A stretch of 33,020 nucleotides of DNA from positions 1 through 33,020 of IMG/VR virus record IMGVR_UViG_3300038701_003480. The stretch is one strand, 5' to 3'. The translations under genes and the position numbers were made by a program. The notes under the pieces are model-generated. The model was given only the letters and a program-made list of their open reading frames with translations. It was not told the origin of the DNA and made no database searches. This document shows, piece by piece, positions 1 to 7,803 of the stretch. Position 1 is the first letter of the stretch. Each line of letters starts with the position of its first letter. Origin of the DNA: a virus.

Positions 1-61
1 GAGACACGCCTGCCCCTGTCGTGAGTGTGGAATTCTGGGATAAAATTGAACGATATATGAA

Positions 62-1738
62 TCAACCGATGAATGTGGAGATGAAGGGCGAGTCGACCTT
101 TCCTGTGAGTTTCCCTTTGAGCGCACCAAAGATCAGTGTGTCGCCGGCATCGCTCAGGTGTGGTGCCTGCTCCTGTGGGTAGTCTGGGCGCTTCTCTTTG
201 GACTTATCCTTCTCGAAGCCATTGCGCGATGTTGTTCTCATCGCTGTAAGCTTACAGCTCAATGCCCAATCTGCAGCGTTCTTCTCATTGAACTCGAAGA
301 TAGGTAGTGACGGATCATCTCCCTTCAATATCCTATCCCACATCTTATACCTGAAATCAGGGGTTGGTGTCGCGCCAATGTCATGAAGCTGCACGGCCCA
401 ACTACCATATTCATCATCCTTTCGGAGATGGTCAGCGAAGTCCTGAAAATACTTTACATCATTGATTGCATTGGTACCTTTAGCCGTGTGGTCGTAATAG
501 TATCGTACAGTCTTATCCTTATGGTGTTGGTAATACTTCTTGAAGTCAGCGGCCAAGTGTCGCAACTTCTTTGGGTGCAGCACATACATGCTGTTCACAA
601 AGCGGTACTTCTCACCATACACCTGGCCTACTACCAGGCAATTGATCGAGCCGCCGTAATCCATCCCAATATCAAGCGGTCGGTCAGGCAGTATGTCGCT
701 GTCCATGCGTGAATCTTGTTCGGATGCTTTCTCAAGGTCATAGCCTAAGCTGTCAAGGTATGAGTTGTTGTGCATGACGTAGCCATGGTCTCTGTCAGAC
801 AGGTTTGGGTAGAATCCCATTGGCACTTCATCGAGTCTCTTGTTTAAGATCGATGTCTTGAATACGGCAGGAGAAAGGGTTTTCCTCATAAGATGGAAGT
901 ACTCTTCTCCAAGTATGTGGATGTTCTCAAAGCTATCGGCCTCGGAATAATAGATCAAGGGAGCTACTCCATTTCTCGGGTTGCCTTTTCTGATCATATT
1001 GAGCTCCTCAATGAGCTTTTTCATTCGTGACTTCAGCACCAGCTTACTCTTTGCGTTGTAGCTAGGAAGCTTCGCCTTCATCTCATACAGCTTCTGTTGT
1101 AACTGAAGAATCAACAGGTACCGCTCATAGTTATTCCTATCAAGGAAATCTTCTTTCTTATCCAATAGCCACATCCCCTTCTCTGATGTAGGCATATCAG
1201 TTGTGAGCAGAATAGAGTGGTGATTTGATAGATGTCCAAACCTTTCCCTGTGTCCTCGGTTGGCAGGAAGAAGTTCCTCTTCATACCTCTTTCTGTGTAA
1301 GAATTTCGCCTCATCCCCCACGATCCAATCGATGTTGAGGCCGTTTGCGCTGTTTGGGCGATCCTGAGACACGAGCATCATCCCTGAACCATTTCTCCAG
1401 TGCATGAAGTACTGAGCTTTCAATGGGCAATTGTATGGGCGATCCCACTTTAGCTTTCTTGGAGCGAATTCTCCAAAGAAGTAGTCTCTCCCCCTCACAT
1501 ATCCAAGTCTATCCAAACCCTCCAATGTTCCAGGAAGGGTTTTCGTGAGCATCGATTGATAGGTGTCCGCTACCATAATCCCCAATGATCGAGGCATATC
1601 GAACACGTTCTCTACTATTCTCGGAGCTATAAGACCGGATGACTTACCGGTACCCCTGCCCCATATTGCGTACTCCACAGGGGCTTTAACGTAGTAAGAC
1701 CGCAACTGCGGGGGGTTCATGTATACAGTGTTGCTCAT
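62..1738 (-). CDS. terL: Terminase large subunit (packaging ATPase/nuclease)
   Basis: This 558-residue protein is the motor that pumps phage DNA into the prohead and cuts it. A Walker A motif (WGRGTGKSS) lies near residue 26 and a Walker B-like IVGDEA near residue 140, giving the ATPase half. The C-terminal half carries the spaced acidic residues expected of the RNase H-like nuclease: DIGMDYGG near residue 357, YYYDHT near 415, and SDAGDTL near 530. Length is normal for the family. It starts at ATG and overlaps the stop of the upstream small-subunit candidate by 4 bases, so the two are translationally coupled. A portal gene would be expected next but is not in the window. Confidence 0.93.
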   Translation of the reverse strand: MSNTVYMNPPQLRSYYVKAPVEYAIWGRGTGKSSGLIAPRIVENVFDMPRSLGIMVADTYQSMLTKTLPGTLEGLDRLGYVRGRDYFFGEFAPRKLKWDRPYNCPLKAQYFMHWRNGSGMMLVSQDRPNSANGLNIDWIVGDEAKFLHRKRYEEELLPANRGHRERFGHLSNHHSILLTTDMPTSEKGMWLLDKKEDFLDRNNYERYLLILQLQQKLYEMKAKLPSYNAKSKLVLKSRMKKLIEELNMIRKGNPRNGVAPLIYYSEADSFENIHILGEEYFHLMRKTLSPAVFKTSILNKRLDEVPMGFYPNLSDRDHGYVMHNNSYLDSLGYDLEKASEQDSRMDSDILPDRPLDIGMDYGGSINCLVVGQVYGEKYRFVNSMYVLHPKKLRHLAADFKKYYQHHKDKTVRYYYDHTAKGTNAINDVKYFQDFADHLRKDDEYGSWAVQLHDIGATPTPDFRYKMWDRILKGDDPSLPIFEFNEKNAADWALSCKLTAMRTTSRNGFEKDKSKEKRPDYPQEQAPHLSDAGDTLIFGALKGKLTGKVDSPFISTFIG

Positions 1739-2355
1739 TTCTCTTCCGTGTAGTCTACATCTTCTGCTCCATCGAACATCTCACGCATCACCTTAGTTCG
1801 GAGTTCGTTTACCTTCTTCACCCGCTCAACCCCAATATCCTCTGGTGAGGATGTAATGTTGACAGGCACCGCTCCAATAGCATCCCAGTCTGGTTCATCA
1901 GAATCAAGGTCATTGAAATCACCTAACGTTCGGCGGAGTTCGCCGAGGGTGTCGGTGTATGCCTTCATGAGTTTCGCGTCGGAGATGGCAATCATATCCC
2001 CTTTCTCATTCTCCCTGAAAAGGTCCTGCTCCATTCCGGTGAGCGCCCTCATGATTTTGTCAATCACCATTTGGCGGTAATACGCCTTATCGATTCGCAG
2101 TTTAGATCCGAAAATGTACTTGGCATCCATTACCACTTTATGAGCTTGCCTCAATGTAAGCCCGTACTTCTCTCCAAGCATCTTTTTTGCGCGCCTATCC
2201 CCCCATTGACGGATCAAGTTGTCGGCTGCGTCATACCGCTCGTACATCTTCTGTTCATGCTCAGATAGATGCTCAACCTTTCCATTCAAGTATGCAACAA
2301 TCCTGTCCGGATCTGTTGCGGCGGCCATTACTTCAGTAGGTAGCTTATCGGCCAT
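1735..2355 (-). CDS. Probable terminase small subunit
   Basis: About 206 residues from the ATG; a TTG 21 bases further upstream is the alternative start and I judge it less likely. The middle (LGEKYGLTLRQAHKVVMDAK) looks like a helix-turn-helix for DNA recognition, and the protein is charged and mostly helical, as expected of the DNA-binding terminase subunit that selects phage DNA for packaging. The call rests on this helical, HTH-like composition and on its position directly before the large terminase gene, with a 4-base overlap. It overlaps the upstream gene by about 11 bases. No family signature is certain by eye. Confidence 0.65.
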   Translation of the reverse strand: MADKLPTEVMAAATDPDRIVAYLNGKVEHLSEHEQKMYERYDAADNLIRQWGDRRAKKMLGEKYGLTLRQAHKVVMDAKYIFGSKLRIDKAYYRQMVIDKIMRALTGMEQDLFRENEKGDMIAISDAKLMKAYTDTLGELRRTLGDFNDLDSDEPDWDAIGAVPVNITSSPEDIGVERVKKVNELRTKVMREMFDGAEDVDYTEEK

Positions 2356-3016
2356 GTTTTTCAATGAATTCGTCAATTTGCTTCAACGTGTTTTGACATT
2401 CGCGGTACTTATCCGGGTTCTGTAACACCCCGTTTTTTTTCTTGTAGGTGTTCTGCTTGCGGATGTAGTTCACCGACTCAACTTGCTCCTGGAGCAATTG
2501 TGCCGCGTGCTTTAAATCTGACATGCTTTTTTTTGGTTCTGTGCCGGGTAGGCGTTTTTTGTGATCATGGTAATAGTCCAACTTTTCGTAAATGGACTTG
2601 ATTTCTCTGTCGTTTGAAAGAATTTGAAAGGCCAATGACTCCGATCGCCGGAGATTCGGTGATCTTCTCGGGGTCCCTTTTCTGGTGAATAGCACGTTGT
2701 ACAATTCTCCACGCAAACGCGACATTTCCTCGTACAGCATTTTTTGCTTTTCCTCAAGATCTCGTAAGTCCTTTGGAAAGTCTGAAGTGTCGTACTTCTT
2801 GTATTTGGTTCCTGATGGCTTTAGGTGATGTTCTGCTTTTTGAAATAGCTCAGAAACTTTCTTTCTGGAGAATGGAGAGTCGATAGGTATAAGCTTCAGG
2901 AATACGGGCTTCACTAAACCCTCTTCAATCATGGTTTGGATAATCTTCTTCGCGTCCTCGAAATTCTCGCCCTCGTTTCTCCAAACGGCGATTCTATTGT
3001 AGATGGAATTCCCCAT
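2345..3016 (-). CDS. Hypothetical coiled-coil protein upstream of terminase
   Basis: A 223-residue, highly charged protein that I do not recognise. The stretch from about residue 80 to 110 (DLRDLEEKQKMLYEEMSRLR) and another near 165-185 have heptad-like patterns of long helices or coiled coils. There is no signal peptide and no membrane segment. It is the first gene after the intrinsic terminator at 3024-3057, so it probably heads the packaging operon (this gene, small terminase, large terminase). Its 3' end overlaps the next gene. A packaging accessory role is inference from position only. Confidence 0.6.
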   Translation of the reverse strand: MGNSIYNRIAVWRNEGENFEDAKKIIQTMIEEGLVKPVFLKLIPIDSPFSRKKVSELFQKAEHHLKPSGTKYKKYDTSDFPKDLRDLEEKQKMLYEEMSRLRGELYNVLFTRKGTPRRSPNLRRSESLAFQILSNDREIKSIYEKLDYYHDHKKRLPGTEPKKSMSDLKHAAQLLQEQVESVNYIRKQNTYKKKNGVLQNPDKYRECQNTLKQIDEFIEKHGR

Positions 3017-3023
3017 TTTCTGG

Positions 3024-3057
3024 TAAAAAAATCCCCCAGAACGAAACCAGGGGATTT
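3024..3057 (-). terminator. Intrinsic terminator of the capsid/tail-tube operon
   Basis: Read on the minus strand, an AAATCCCC arm and a GGGGATTT arm enclose a 13-14 base loop and run into a T-rich tail of seven T. It follows the stop of the small gene at 3072-3257 and precedes the packaging genes, so it separates head/tail transcription from the terminase operon. Confidence 0.75.
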
Positions 3058-3071
3058 ACTATCTGCTTGTT

Positions 3072-3257
3072 TTACTCTGCCGAAGCTTCAGATTCTTTCT
3101 TTGCCCTTTTTGGAGCCTTAACGATGTGCGGGAAACTTGGATCCAGTGCTAGGCGCATTGCCGATTCTGGGCTCATGTTTCGCGTATCGTAAGAGTTTCC
3201 TCTGTGGTTGAATACCACAGGACAAGACTTCAGCTTTTTTACTCCGTCGATTTTCAT
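3072..3257 (-). CDS. Small hypothetical structural-operon protein
   Basis: A 61-residue basic protein with an acidic, Ala/Glu/Ser-rich tail (KKESEASAE). It is the last gene of the capsid/tube operon, only 2 bases after the tube-like gene and just before the intrinsic terminator. I do not recognise a family. Small proteins in this position may be head-tail joining or decoration factors, but nothing in the residues proves it. The start is an ATG directly downstream of the preceding stop. Confidence 0.6.
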   Translation of the reverse strand: MKIDGVKKLKSCPVVFNHRGNSYDTRNMSPESAMRLALDPSFPHIVKAPKRAKKESEASAE

Positions 3258-3259
3258 GA

Positions 3260-3790
3260 TTACGCCGATGGTTCAGTGATGGTGCCCGGGTAGAACAAGA
3301 GTGAGCCTTGATATGCTCTGATCTTGAACTCATATCCCTTAACGCCCTCCTTGATGGTTCCGGACTTATAGCTATCCTCAACAATCTTGGCTGGAGCACA
3401 CGCTGTTCCCACTTGCAACTTCTTCGTTCCGTTACACGGGAAAGGTTCAACGATGCAGATCAAATCCGGATCATCCAACAAGAACGCCTCAAACTCTTCA
3501 TCGGTTCCTGGGAAGAATGCTGAGATGTCTACCATCTTGCCTTTACTGTCTTCCTCACCAACTACAGATGTTTCCAGCGATCGTTTTTCTGCCGTGGTGT
3601 ACATCAAGCGGAATCCTTCTGTTCCTGTGAAAGTATGATCGCCGTCGATGGTCACTTTCTCAGCTTGGGTAGATGGTGATGCGTACACTCCAGCGAGGGT
3701 GTCGAAGTCTCCCAACTCAGCGTACCAAATGCGGCCAAGACCGGGGTTACGATCTACACCTGCTACTTTGCTTGCAATGTCAAAATCCAT
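3260..3790 (-). CDS. Virion structural protein, tail-tube-like
   Basis: A 176-residue protein rich in beta-prone segments, Gly, Asp and Thr, with no membrane or signal sequence. Motifs such as GRIWYAELGDFDTL, an internal DGDHTFTG turn and the C-terminal KGYEFKIRAYQGSLLFYPG recall small beta-barrel tube or decoration proteins. It sits two genes after the major capsid gene in transcription order and is tightly packed with its neighbours. Either major tail tube or capsid decoration protein fits. I favour tail tube weakly, because such proteins are commonly found close behind the capsid gene. Confidence 0.45.
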   Translation of the reverse strand: MDFDIASKVAGVDRNPGLGRIWYAELGDFDTLAGVYASPSTQAEKVTIDGDHTFTGTEGFRLMYTTAEKRSLETSVVGEEDSKGKMVDISAFFPGTDEEFEAFLLDDPDLICIVEPFPCNGTKKLQVGTACAPAKIVEDSYKSGTIKEGVKGYEFKIRAYQGSLLFYPGTITEPSA

Positions 3791-3796
3791 GGATGC

Positions 3797-4111
3797 TTAG
3801 TTTAAGAGGGTGAGGAATGAAACTTTCTTGCGAATCATATCCAAGATCAACTGCTTGTACTTGGTTGGATTCGAGGCAATATCCTTGGCGGTTACAACTT
3901 CTCCTTTGTGCTTGATGGCCGGAATTGAGATGCGGTACTTCTTACCGTCAAAGTCGAATACGTAGCCTTTTTCAGGCTTAGAGTTAGCCGCCTCTTTGTT
4001 AGCTTTCTGGAGTTCTTCGATGGTTTCTGTGAGGGCTTGGTTCTCTGCTTCGAGTTCCAACACCTTCTCAACCAGCTCCTCCTTTTTCAATTTTGAATAG
4101 TCTGCTGACAT
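3797..4111 (-). CDS. Hypothetical protein with N-terminal coiled coil
   Basis: 104 residues in two visible parts. Residues 5-45 (KKEELVEKVLELEAENQAL and onward) form a clear leucine-heptad coiled coil. Residues 48-90 (GYVFDFDGKKYRISIPA) form a small beta-rich domain, followed by LILDMIRKK. It lies between capsid and tube-like genes in the same direction. It may be a small structural or head-completion factor. I do not recognise the family. Confidence 0.65.
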   Translation of the reverse strand: MSADYSKLKKEELVEKVLELEAENQALTETIEELQKANKEAANSKPEKGYVFDFDGKKYRISIPAIKHKGEVVTAKDIASNPTKYKQLILDMIRKKVSFLTLLN

Positions 4112-4128
4112 TTCTTTTGGTATTAAGT

Positions 4129-4148
4129 CCCGGGGATTGCTCCCCGGG
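4129..4148 (-). terminator. GC-rich hairpin after the capsid gene
   Basis: Perfect 7-base arms CCCGGGG and CCCCGGG around a 6-base loop, in the short gap between the capsid stop and the next gene. There is no T tract on either side, so it is probably an attenuator or mRNA-stabilising hairpin rather than a strong terminator. It would allow abundant capsid mRNA with less readthrough. Confidence 0.5.
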
Positions 4149-4167
4149 TGATTTTCAATTCAGTGAA

Positions 4168-5124
4168 TTAAGGGTTGAGTTCCAGGTCGTTTGTGTACAC
4201 GATGCCAGGAATGACAAAACCGTATCCTTTGAAGAAATCTGTCCAGAGTTTCACCTTACGGTCTTCACTCTCGATCTCCCACATACCTTGATTCTTGCCA
4301 TGCTTCCAAACGCAGTACTGGTTCTCTTTTGGAGTACACCAAACCTTCTGAGAGCTTCCAAGAGCTTCATCACCATGAACCGTGATGTTTGGATGAAGGA
4401 AGAATCTGTCCAGCTCTGCCTGGCCGTAGTACAGGTTGTACTTCGCAGCCTGACCAGCACGGAATCGATTCAAAAGAGGAATACTCATAACCAAAGTCAT
4501 AGGTTGGTTCTGGTAGCGAGCATCAATAGCTTGAACAAACTCTGTTTCCAACTCTGTTACGAAGTCGGTAGCTGTAGTACTCCAAGCACCAATTGCAAAC
4601 GGAGTGATATCGCCGGCGGTGATATGATCATTGATGATCTTCTTCACACCATTCATAGCCGTGCCTGCAGCACCTGCAGTTCCAGGTGTAACAGCGGCAA
4701 ACTCTCCAGCATAAGCCTCGTTCAAAATCACATCCTGAGACATCTTTGGAATGAGGTGTTCTTCCATGAGCCAGCGAACAAATGGCCACTCTTTGCGATC
4801 GAGATCACCTGAAGCAAGAAATCCGAGCCATGATTCTTCCAGTTCATCTGGATAATCCTCGAAGTCTCCTTTGATCTTCTTGAGCTGAATGGGTGCAGCA
4901 GTAAACGTTACTGCTCCGGTAGGAGTCCACGCTTTTTGGAATGGCTGTGCCAATCTACTCAGCGCCGCAGAACCCAACTGAAAGAGTGTGTTATTCGTCT
5001 CGCGAATGGTAAACAGTTGGTCAAATGTGTTTTGGTAGTACAATTGTTTGTACAGTCGTTGAGCATTTTGGCCTGAATTCAAGTAATAGGCCCCGTACTC
5101 GCTGATAATATCCGAAACTGTCAT
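4168..5124 (-). CDS. Major capsid protein (HK97-like candidate)
   Basis: 318 residues, no signal or membrane segment. It follows the protease-scaffold gene directly, which is the usual protease-then-capsid order of HK97-fold phages. The sequence has an N-terminal helical region, a Gly/Ala-rich loop (GTAGAAGTAMNGV) near residue 150, and a C-terminal part with MTLVMSIPLLNRF, like the central domain of such capsids. The 24-base gap to the protease gene and the following hairpin suit a highly expressed gene. The fold itself is inferred from position and composition. Confidence 0.8.
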   Translation of the reverse strand: MTVSDIISEYGAYYLNSGQNAQRLYKQLYYQNTFDQLFTIRETNNTLFQLGSAALSRLAQPFQKAWTPTGAVTFTAAPIQLKKIKGDFEDYPDELEESWLGFLASGDLDRKEWPFVRWLMEEHLIPKMSQDVILNEAYAGEFAAVTPGTAGAAGTAMNGVKKIINDHITAGDITPFAIGAWSTTATDFVTELETEFVQAIDARYQNQPMTLVMSIPLLNRFRAGQAAKYNLYYGQAELDRFFLHPNITVHGDEALGSSQKVWCTPKENQYCVWKHGKNQGMWEIESEDRKVKLWTDFFKGYGFVIPGIVYTNDLELNP

Positions 5125-5149
5125 AGTTTAAAACGGGTTATGATTGGGG

Positions 5150-6316
5150 TTAAAAAATTGTTCCTGATTCTTTAAGGTTGTCCGCGCGCTTGTTGTGCGG
5201 AAGTGAAGCCAACTCTGCCATTGGATCTTCATTTGGTACTGGGTCGTCTCCAGCCTTAGCTGGTGCCGGAGGCGCCAACTCATCAAGCTTTGCTTGAGCC
5301 GCATAGTGATCGGCTTTGAGCTTATTTACCGTGTCGGCGACATCAGAAGCGGACTCAACACCAACTGCAGTGCAAATGCTTGCAAGGGTGTCTTGTGCTT
5401 CTTTCAGCTCATCGCTGGCCTTATCAGCTTTTGCCTGAGCATCGGCGAGATCTGATGGGGTAATTACCTCACCTTCTTTAAGCGCCGCGTTCACTTCTTC
5501 GGTGATGTTCTGCTTCTCTTCCACAGTCAACACCTTGTCGAAAGCTCCTGATTCGAGCTTCGCCTTCAGATTTTCGAAATTCATCGGGGTATGATTTGGG
5601 TTTGTTTTTTGCGATTTGATGCGCGACTGAACGAAGTCGATCCACTTCTCACGATCTACATCTTTAGATGCCTGTGTTTTCAACAGCTTGGCAGCCACCT
5701 GCTGCGGACCTTTTGCCTTCATTTCCTTGGTAGAAGGCATTCCTTCAACATCATAGTTGGCAACTTCATCAATTAGGCCAAGATCAAGGGCTTCATCTGA
5801 GTTGTAGTAGTTGTCTTTGAAATTCAGGAAGTCAGATTTGATTACATCTTCGCTCTTGCCTGTTCTATCTACCAACATGAGTGCGAGACTACGGTCATAC
5901 TTATCCAAGGAATCTGCGAACTCTCGCAGTTCCTGAGCATTACCATAAGTGAAGCCCCATGCATTGTGAATCATGAGCAGAGAGTTTTGAGCCATAAATA
6001 CTTTGTGACCGCTCAAAAGAATGAGGGCGGCCATGCTCATTGCTGCTCCATCGTTGTATGTGTGGACCTCCTTTTTAGACTGGGAAATGATATTGGAGAT
6101 GGCCAGCCCCTCAATCACCGAGCCGCCAACCGAGTTGATTCGAACGTTGATTCGGTCGTACTTTTCTTCAAGGGCTTTGAACTCTTCTCTGAACTGAGAA
6201 GCCATATTGATTTGCTCCCAGGTGTTCCAGTCAAAACCTCCAATTTCTCCGTAGAGAAGAATGTCGGCCTCTGATGAACCTTCCTTTGCAATTACCGTCC
6301 AATACTTCTGATCCAT
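5150..6316 (-). CDS. ClpP-like prohead protease fused to scaffold domain
   Basis: About 388 residues from the ATG (a TTG lies 12 bases upstream). Residues 1-200 are a ClpP/SppA-type serine protease: INSVGGSVIEGLAI is the substrate-binding strand, DGAAMSMAALILLSG carries the catalytic Ser, and LLMIHNAWG the His. Residues 245-385 are acidic, Ala- and Glu-rich, with coiled coil (KADKASDELKEAQDTLA), typical of a scaffold. The scaffold would help assemble the prohead and then be digested by the N-terminal domain. The capsid gene follows. An internal ATG (MNFENLKAKLES, near 5583) could give scaffold alone. Confidence 0.88.
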   Translation of the reverse strand: MDQKYWTVIAKEGSSEADILLYGEIGGFDWNTWEQINMASQFREEFKALEEKYDRINVRINSVGGSVIEGLAISNIISQSKKEVHTYNDGAAMSMAALILLSGHKVFMAQNSLLMIHNAWGFTYGNAQELREFADSLDKYDRSLALMLVDRTGKSEDVIKSDFLNFKDNYYNSDEALDLGLIDEVANYDVEGMPSTKEMKAKGPQQVAAKLLKTQASKDVDREKWIDFVQSRIKSQKTNPNHTPMNFENLKAKLESGAFDKVLTVEEKQNITEEVNAALKEGEVITPSDLADAQAKADKASDELKEAQDTLASICTAVGVESASDVADTVNKLKADHYAAQAKLDELAPPAPAKAGDDPVPNEDPMAELASLPHNKRADNLKESGTIF

Positions 6317-6406
6317 ATGCAATCTCAAATGAATAACTGGCTTGTAGCCGTTCTTGAGACCGCAAAATGGGTAGATGTAAGTCGGGAAACAGGACGCTAT
6401 TTACCC

Positions 6407-6883
6407 CTAAAAATCGTACTGAGCGAATGGAAGTTTGTTGGTTGCCTGGATGGATATTTCCATTTTAGTACCGTCTCCGAACTTCTGGCCATCGTTCACA
6501 GAAGTGGCAATAACCGACACCGGGTCGTCGGGTGTTCCAACTATCTTGATTAAGCCGTTCTGATCCTTGTACTTGAGGATGTAATTCTTTCGTTCGGCTT
6601 CGTGTAGAATGTTGCGTCGAGCAGACGTGGTAAGTGCCGCAACTCCCCGTAACTGAAAGGCGTACAGAGCTGAACCGTTTTCTTCTACCCGGTTTTCAAC
6701 TGGTCGTGTGGTCCACCTGGTGAACACCATTTCTTCCCAGTCGTTTTCTCCGGAAAAAACAATCTCATCCAGAAACGAGAGGTTGGCAATATCCGGCCAT
6801 GTGTCAATTCCATTTTCTACATCGTAAAGCCAAACTTTGCATGTGCCGCCATGGGACTGTTGAGAAGGTTTATCAAGGAGCAT
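6407..6883 (-). CDS. Hypothetical virion-associated protein
   Basis: 158 residues starting at ATG, soluble, with beta-prone character and no cysteine-rich or catalytic motif I can name. The C-terminal part (GDGTKMEISIQATNKLPFAQYDF) looks like an edge strand plus tail, such as occurs in small head-tail or baseplate components. It lies about 90 bases ahead of the protease gene in the same direction, so it is probably part of the late operon. Function is not recognised. Confidence 0.6.
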   Translation of the reverse strand: MLLDKPSQQSHGGTCKVWLYDVENGIDTWPDIANLSFLDEIVFSGENDWEEMVFTRWTTRPVENRVEENGSALYAFQLRGVAALTTSARRNILHEAERKNYILKYKDQNGLIKIVGTPDDPVSVIATSVNDGQKFGDGTKMEISIQATNKLPFAQYDF

Positions 6884-6921
6884 ATCGCTTGTTTTATCTG
6901 GACAATTTTGAACTAAAAAAA

Positions 6922-7407
6922 TTACAGGTGAGCGCGCATCAACTCAAAATGTTTTTCTCTGGCCCTTTGGAGCATTTTTATACATGCATCATCAAGCAAT
7001 TCATCGCTACTGATGTCGTACTTCCCGAAAAATGCGTTTATCACATCGGTTTCTTTTGCGTTTTCATCAATCTGCTTGGCCACAAAAGAATCCATCAACA
7101 GCTCATTTCGCCACCACTTATCAAAAAACTGATTCAGTACTTTCATTTTATCTGGCGGAATCCAGTAGTGCCTGTACCTGGTAGACGAATGTAGAGGCCT
7201 AACTTGATGTGGTAGGGTAATCACTACCTGATTCTCTGTGTGGTACTTGTGTTTTTTCCAGTCATCAGGTCGAGGCTCCATCATTAGGTCCAGGGCTTTC
7301 CTGAGCATCGGCTTGTACACGCTTTGCTTTTTGTACTCCCCGAGGTGATGGTAAGCCCATTGGCCGGAAACATGATCGAGGTGAAGGAACAATACTGTTT
7401 TTGCCAT
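6922..7407 (-). CDS. Hypothetical His/Trp-rich protein in late operon
   Basis: 161 residues, soluble, unusually rich in His, Lys and Trp (for example DDWKKHKYHTENQ, RYRHYWIPPDKM, FDKWWRNELLMDSF). The N-terminus MAKTVLFLHLDHVSG reads like a beta strand then loop. There is no metal-binding triad I can establish. It directly follows the stop of the gene at 7408 with no spacer. I do not recognise the family. Confidence 0.6.
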   Translation of the reverse strand: MAKTVLFLHLDHVSGQWAYHHLGEYKKQSVYKPMLRKALDLMMEPRPDDWKKHKYHTENQVVITLPHQVRPLHSSTRYRHYWIPPDKMKVLNQFFDKWWRNELLMDSFVAKQIDENAKETDVINAFFGKYDISSDELLDDACIKMLQRAREKHFELMRAHL

Positions 7408-7800
7408 CTACAAAATCACTTCATTGTTGTGAACAGAGTCTTCAGCAACATCTACAAACTCCCAATCTGCAGACGATGTATTAAGGATTCCCTTCTGCTC
7501 AATAATTGCAAGAGCGCCAGTTAAGAATGCCTGCTCTATCACCTCTGAGTTAATGCGGTTGGAATTATCATCAAGCAGGGCCGTGATCATACCATCAAGC
7601 TCAGCATATGGGATGATAGTTTCCTCTGGATTGATGAGTCGAGGCTGACCATCTACCAAATGATAGTACACGTTGTTTACTTCTACCCGTTGCTTGATGT
7701 CATTGAAGTACTTGCCTCCAATTCTCATGTATACAATTCCGCTCTGGTTTCCAAGAGTTCCAAAGCTCACGGGGTTTATGGTTCGGATTACTTTCTTCAT
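7408..7800 (-). CDS. Hypothetical protein in late operon
   Basis: 130 residues, soluble and acidic at the C-terminus. The N-terminal MKKVIRTINPVSFGTLGNQSGIVYMRIGGKYF is beta-rich and is followed by HLVDGQPRLINPEETIIPY. It abuts the gene at 6922 (adjacent stop and start) and is separated by three bases from the large receptor-like gene, so it is co-transcribed. A small baseplate or fibre-assembly role is possible, but that is inference from the neighbours only. Confidence 0.6.
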   Translation of the reverse strand: MKKVIRTINPVSFGTLGNQSGIVYMRIGGKYFNDIKQRVEVNNVYYHLVDGQPRLINPEETIIPYAELDGMITALLDDNSNRINSEVIEQAFLTGALAIIEQKGILNTSSADWEFVDVAEDSVHNNEVIL

Positions 7801-7803
7801 CGA

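Noticed and set aside
3-182. Protein-like plus-strand frame at the left edge (DTPAPVVSVEFWDKIERYMN)
   Set aside because: Only about 20 residues look like protein, it overlaps the end of the terminase in opposite direction, and it is cut by the window edge. It cannot be separated from chance here.
4093-4812. Long plus-strand frame opposite the major capsid gene
   Set aside because: It is the reverse of a well-supported structural gene, has a Cys/Ser-rich low-information product, and no ribosome-binding or operon context.
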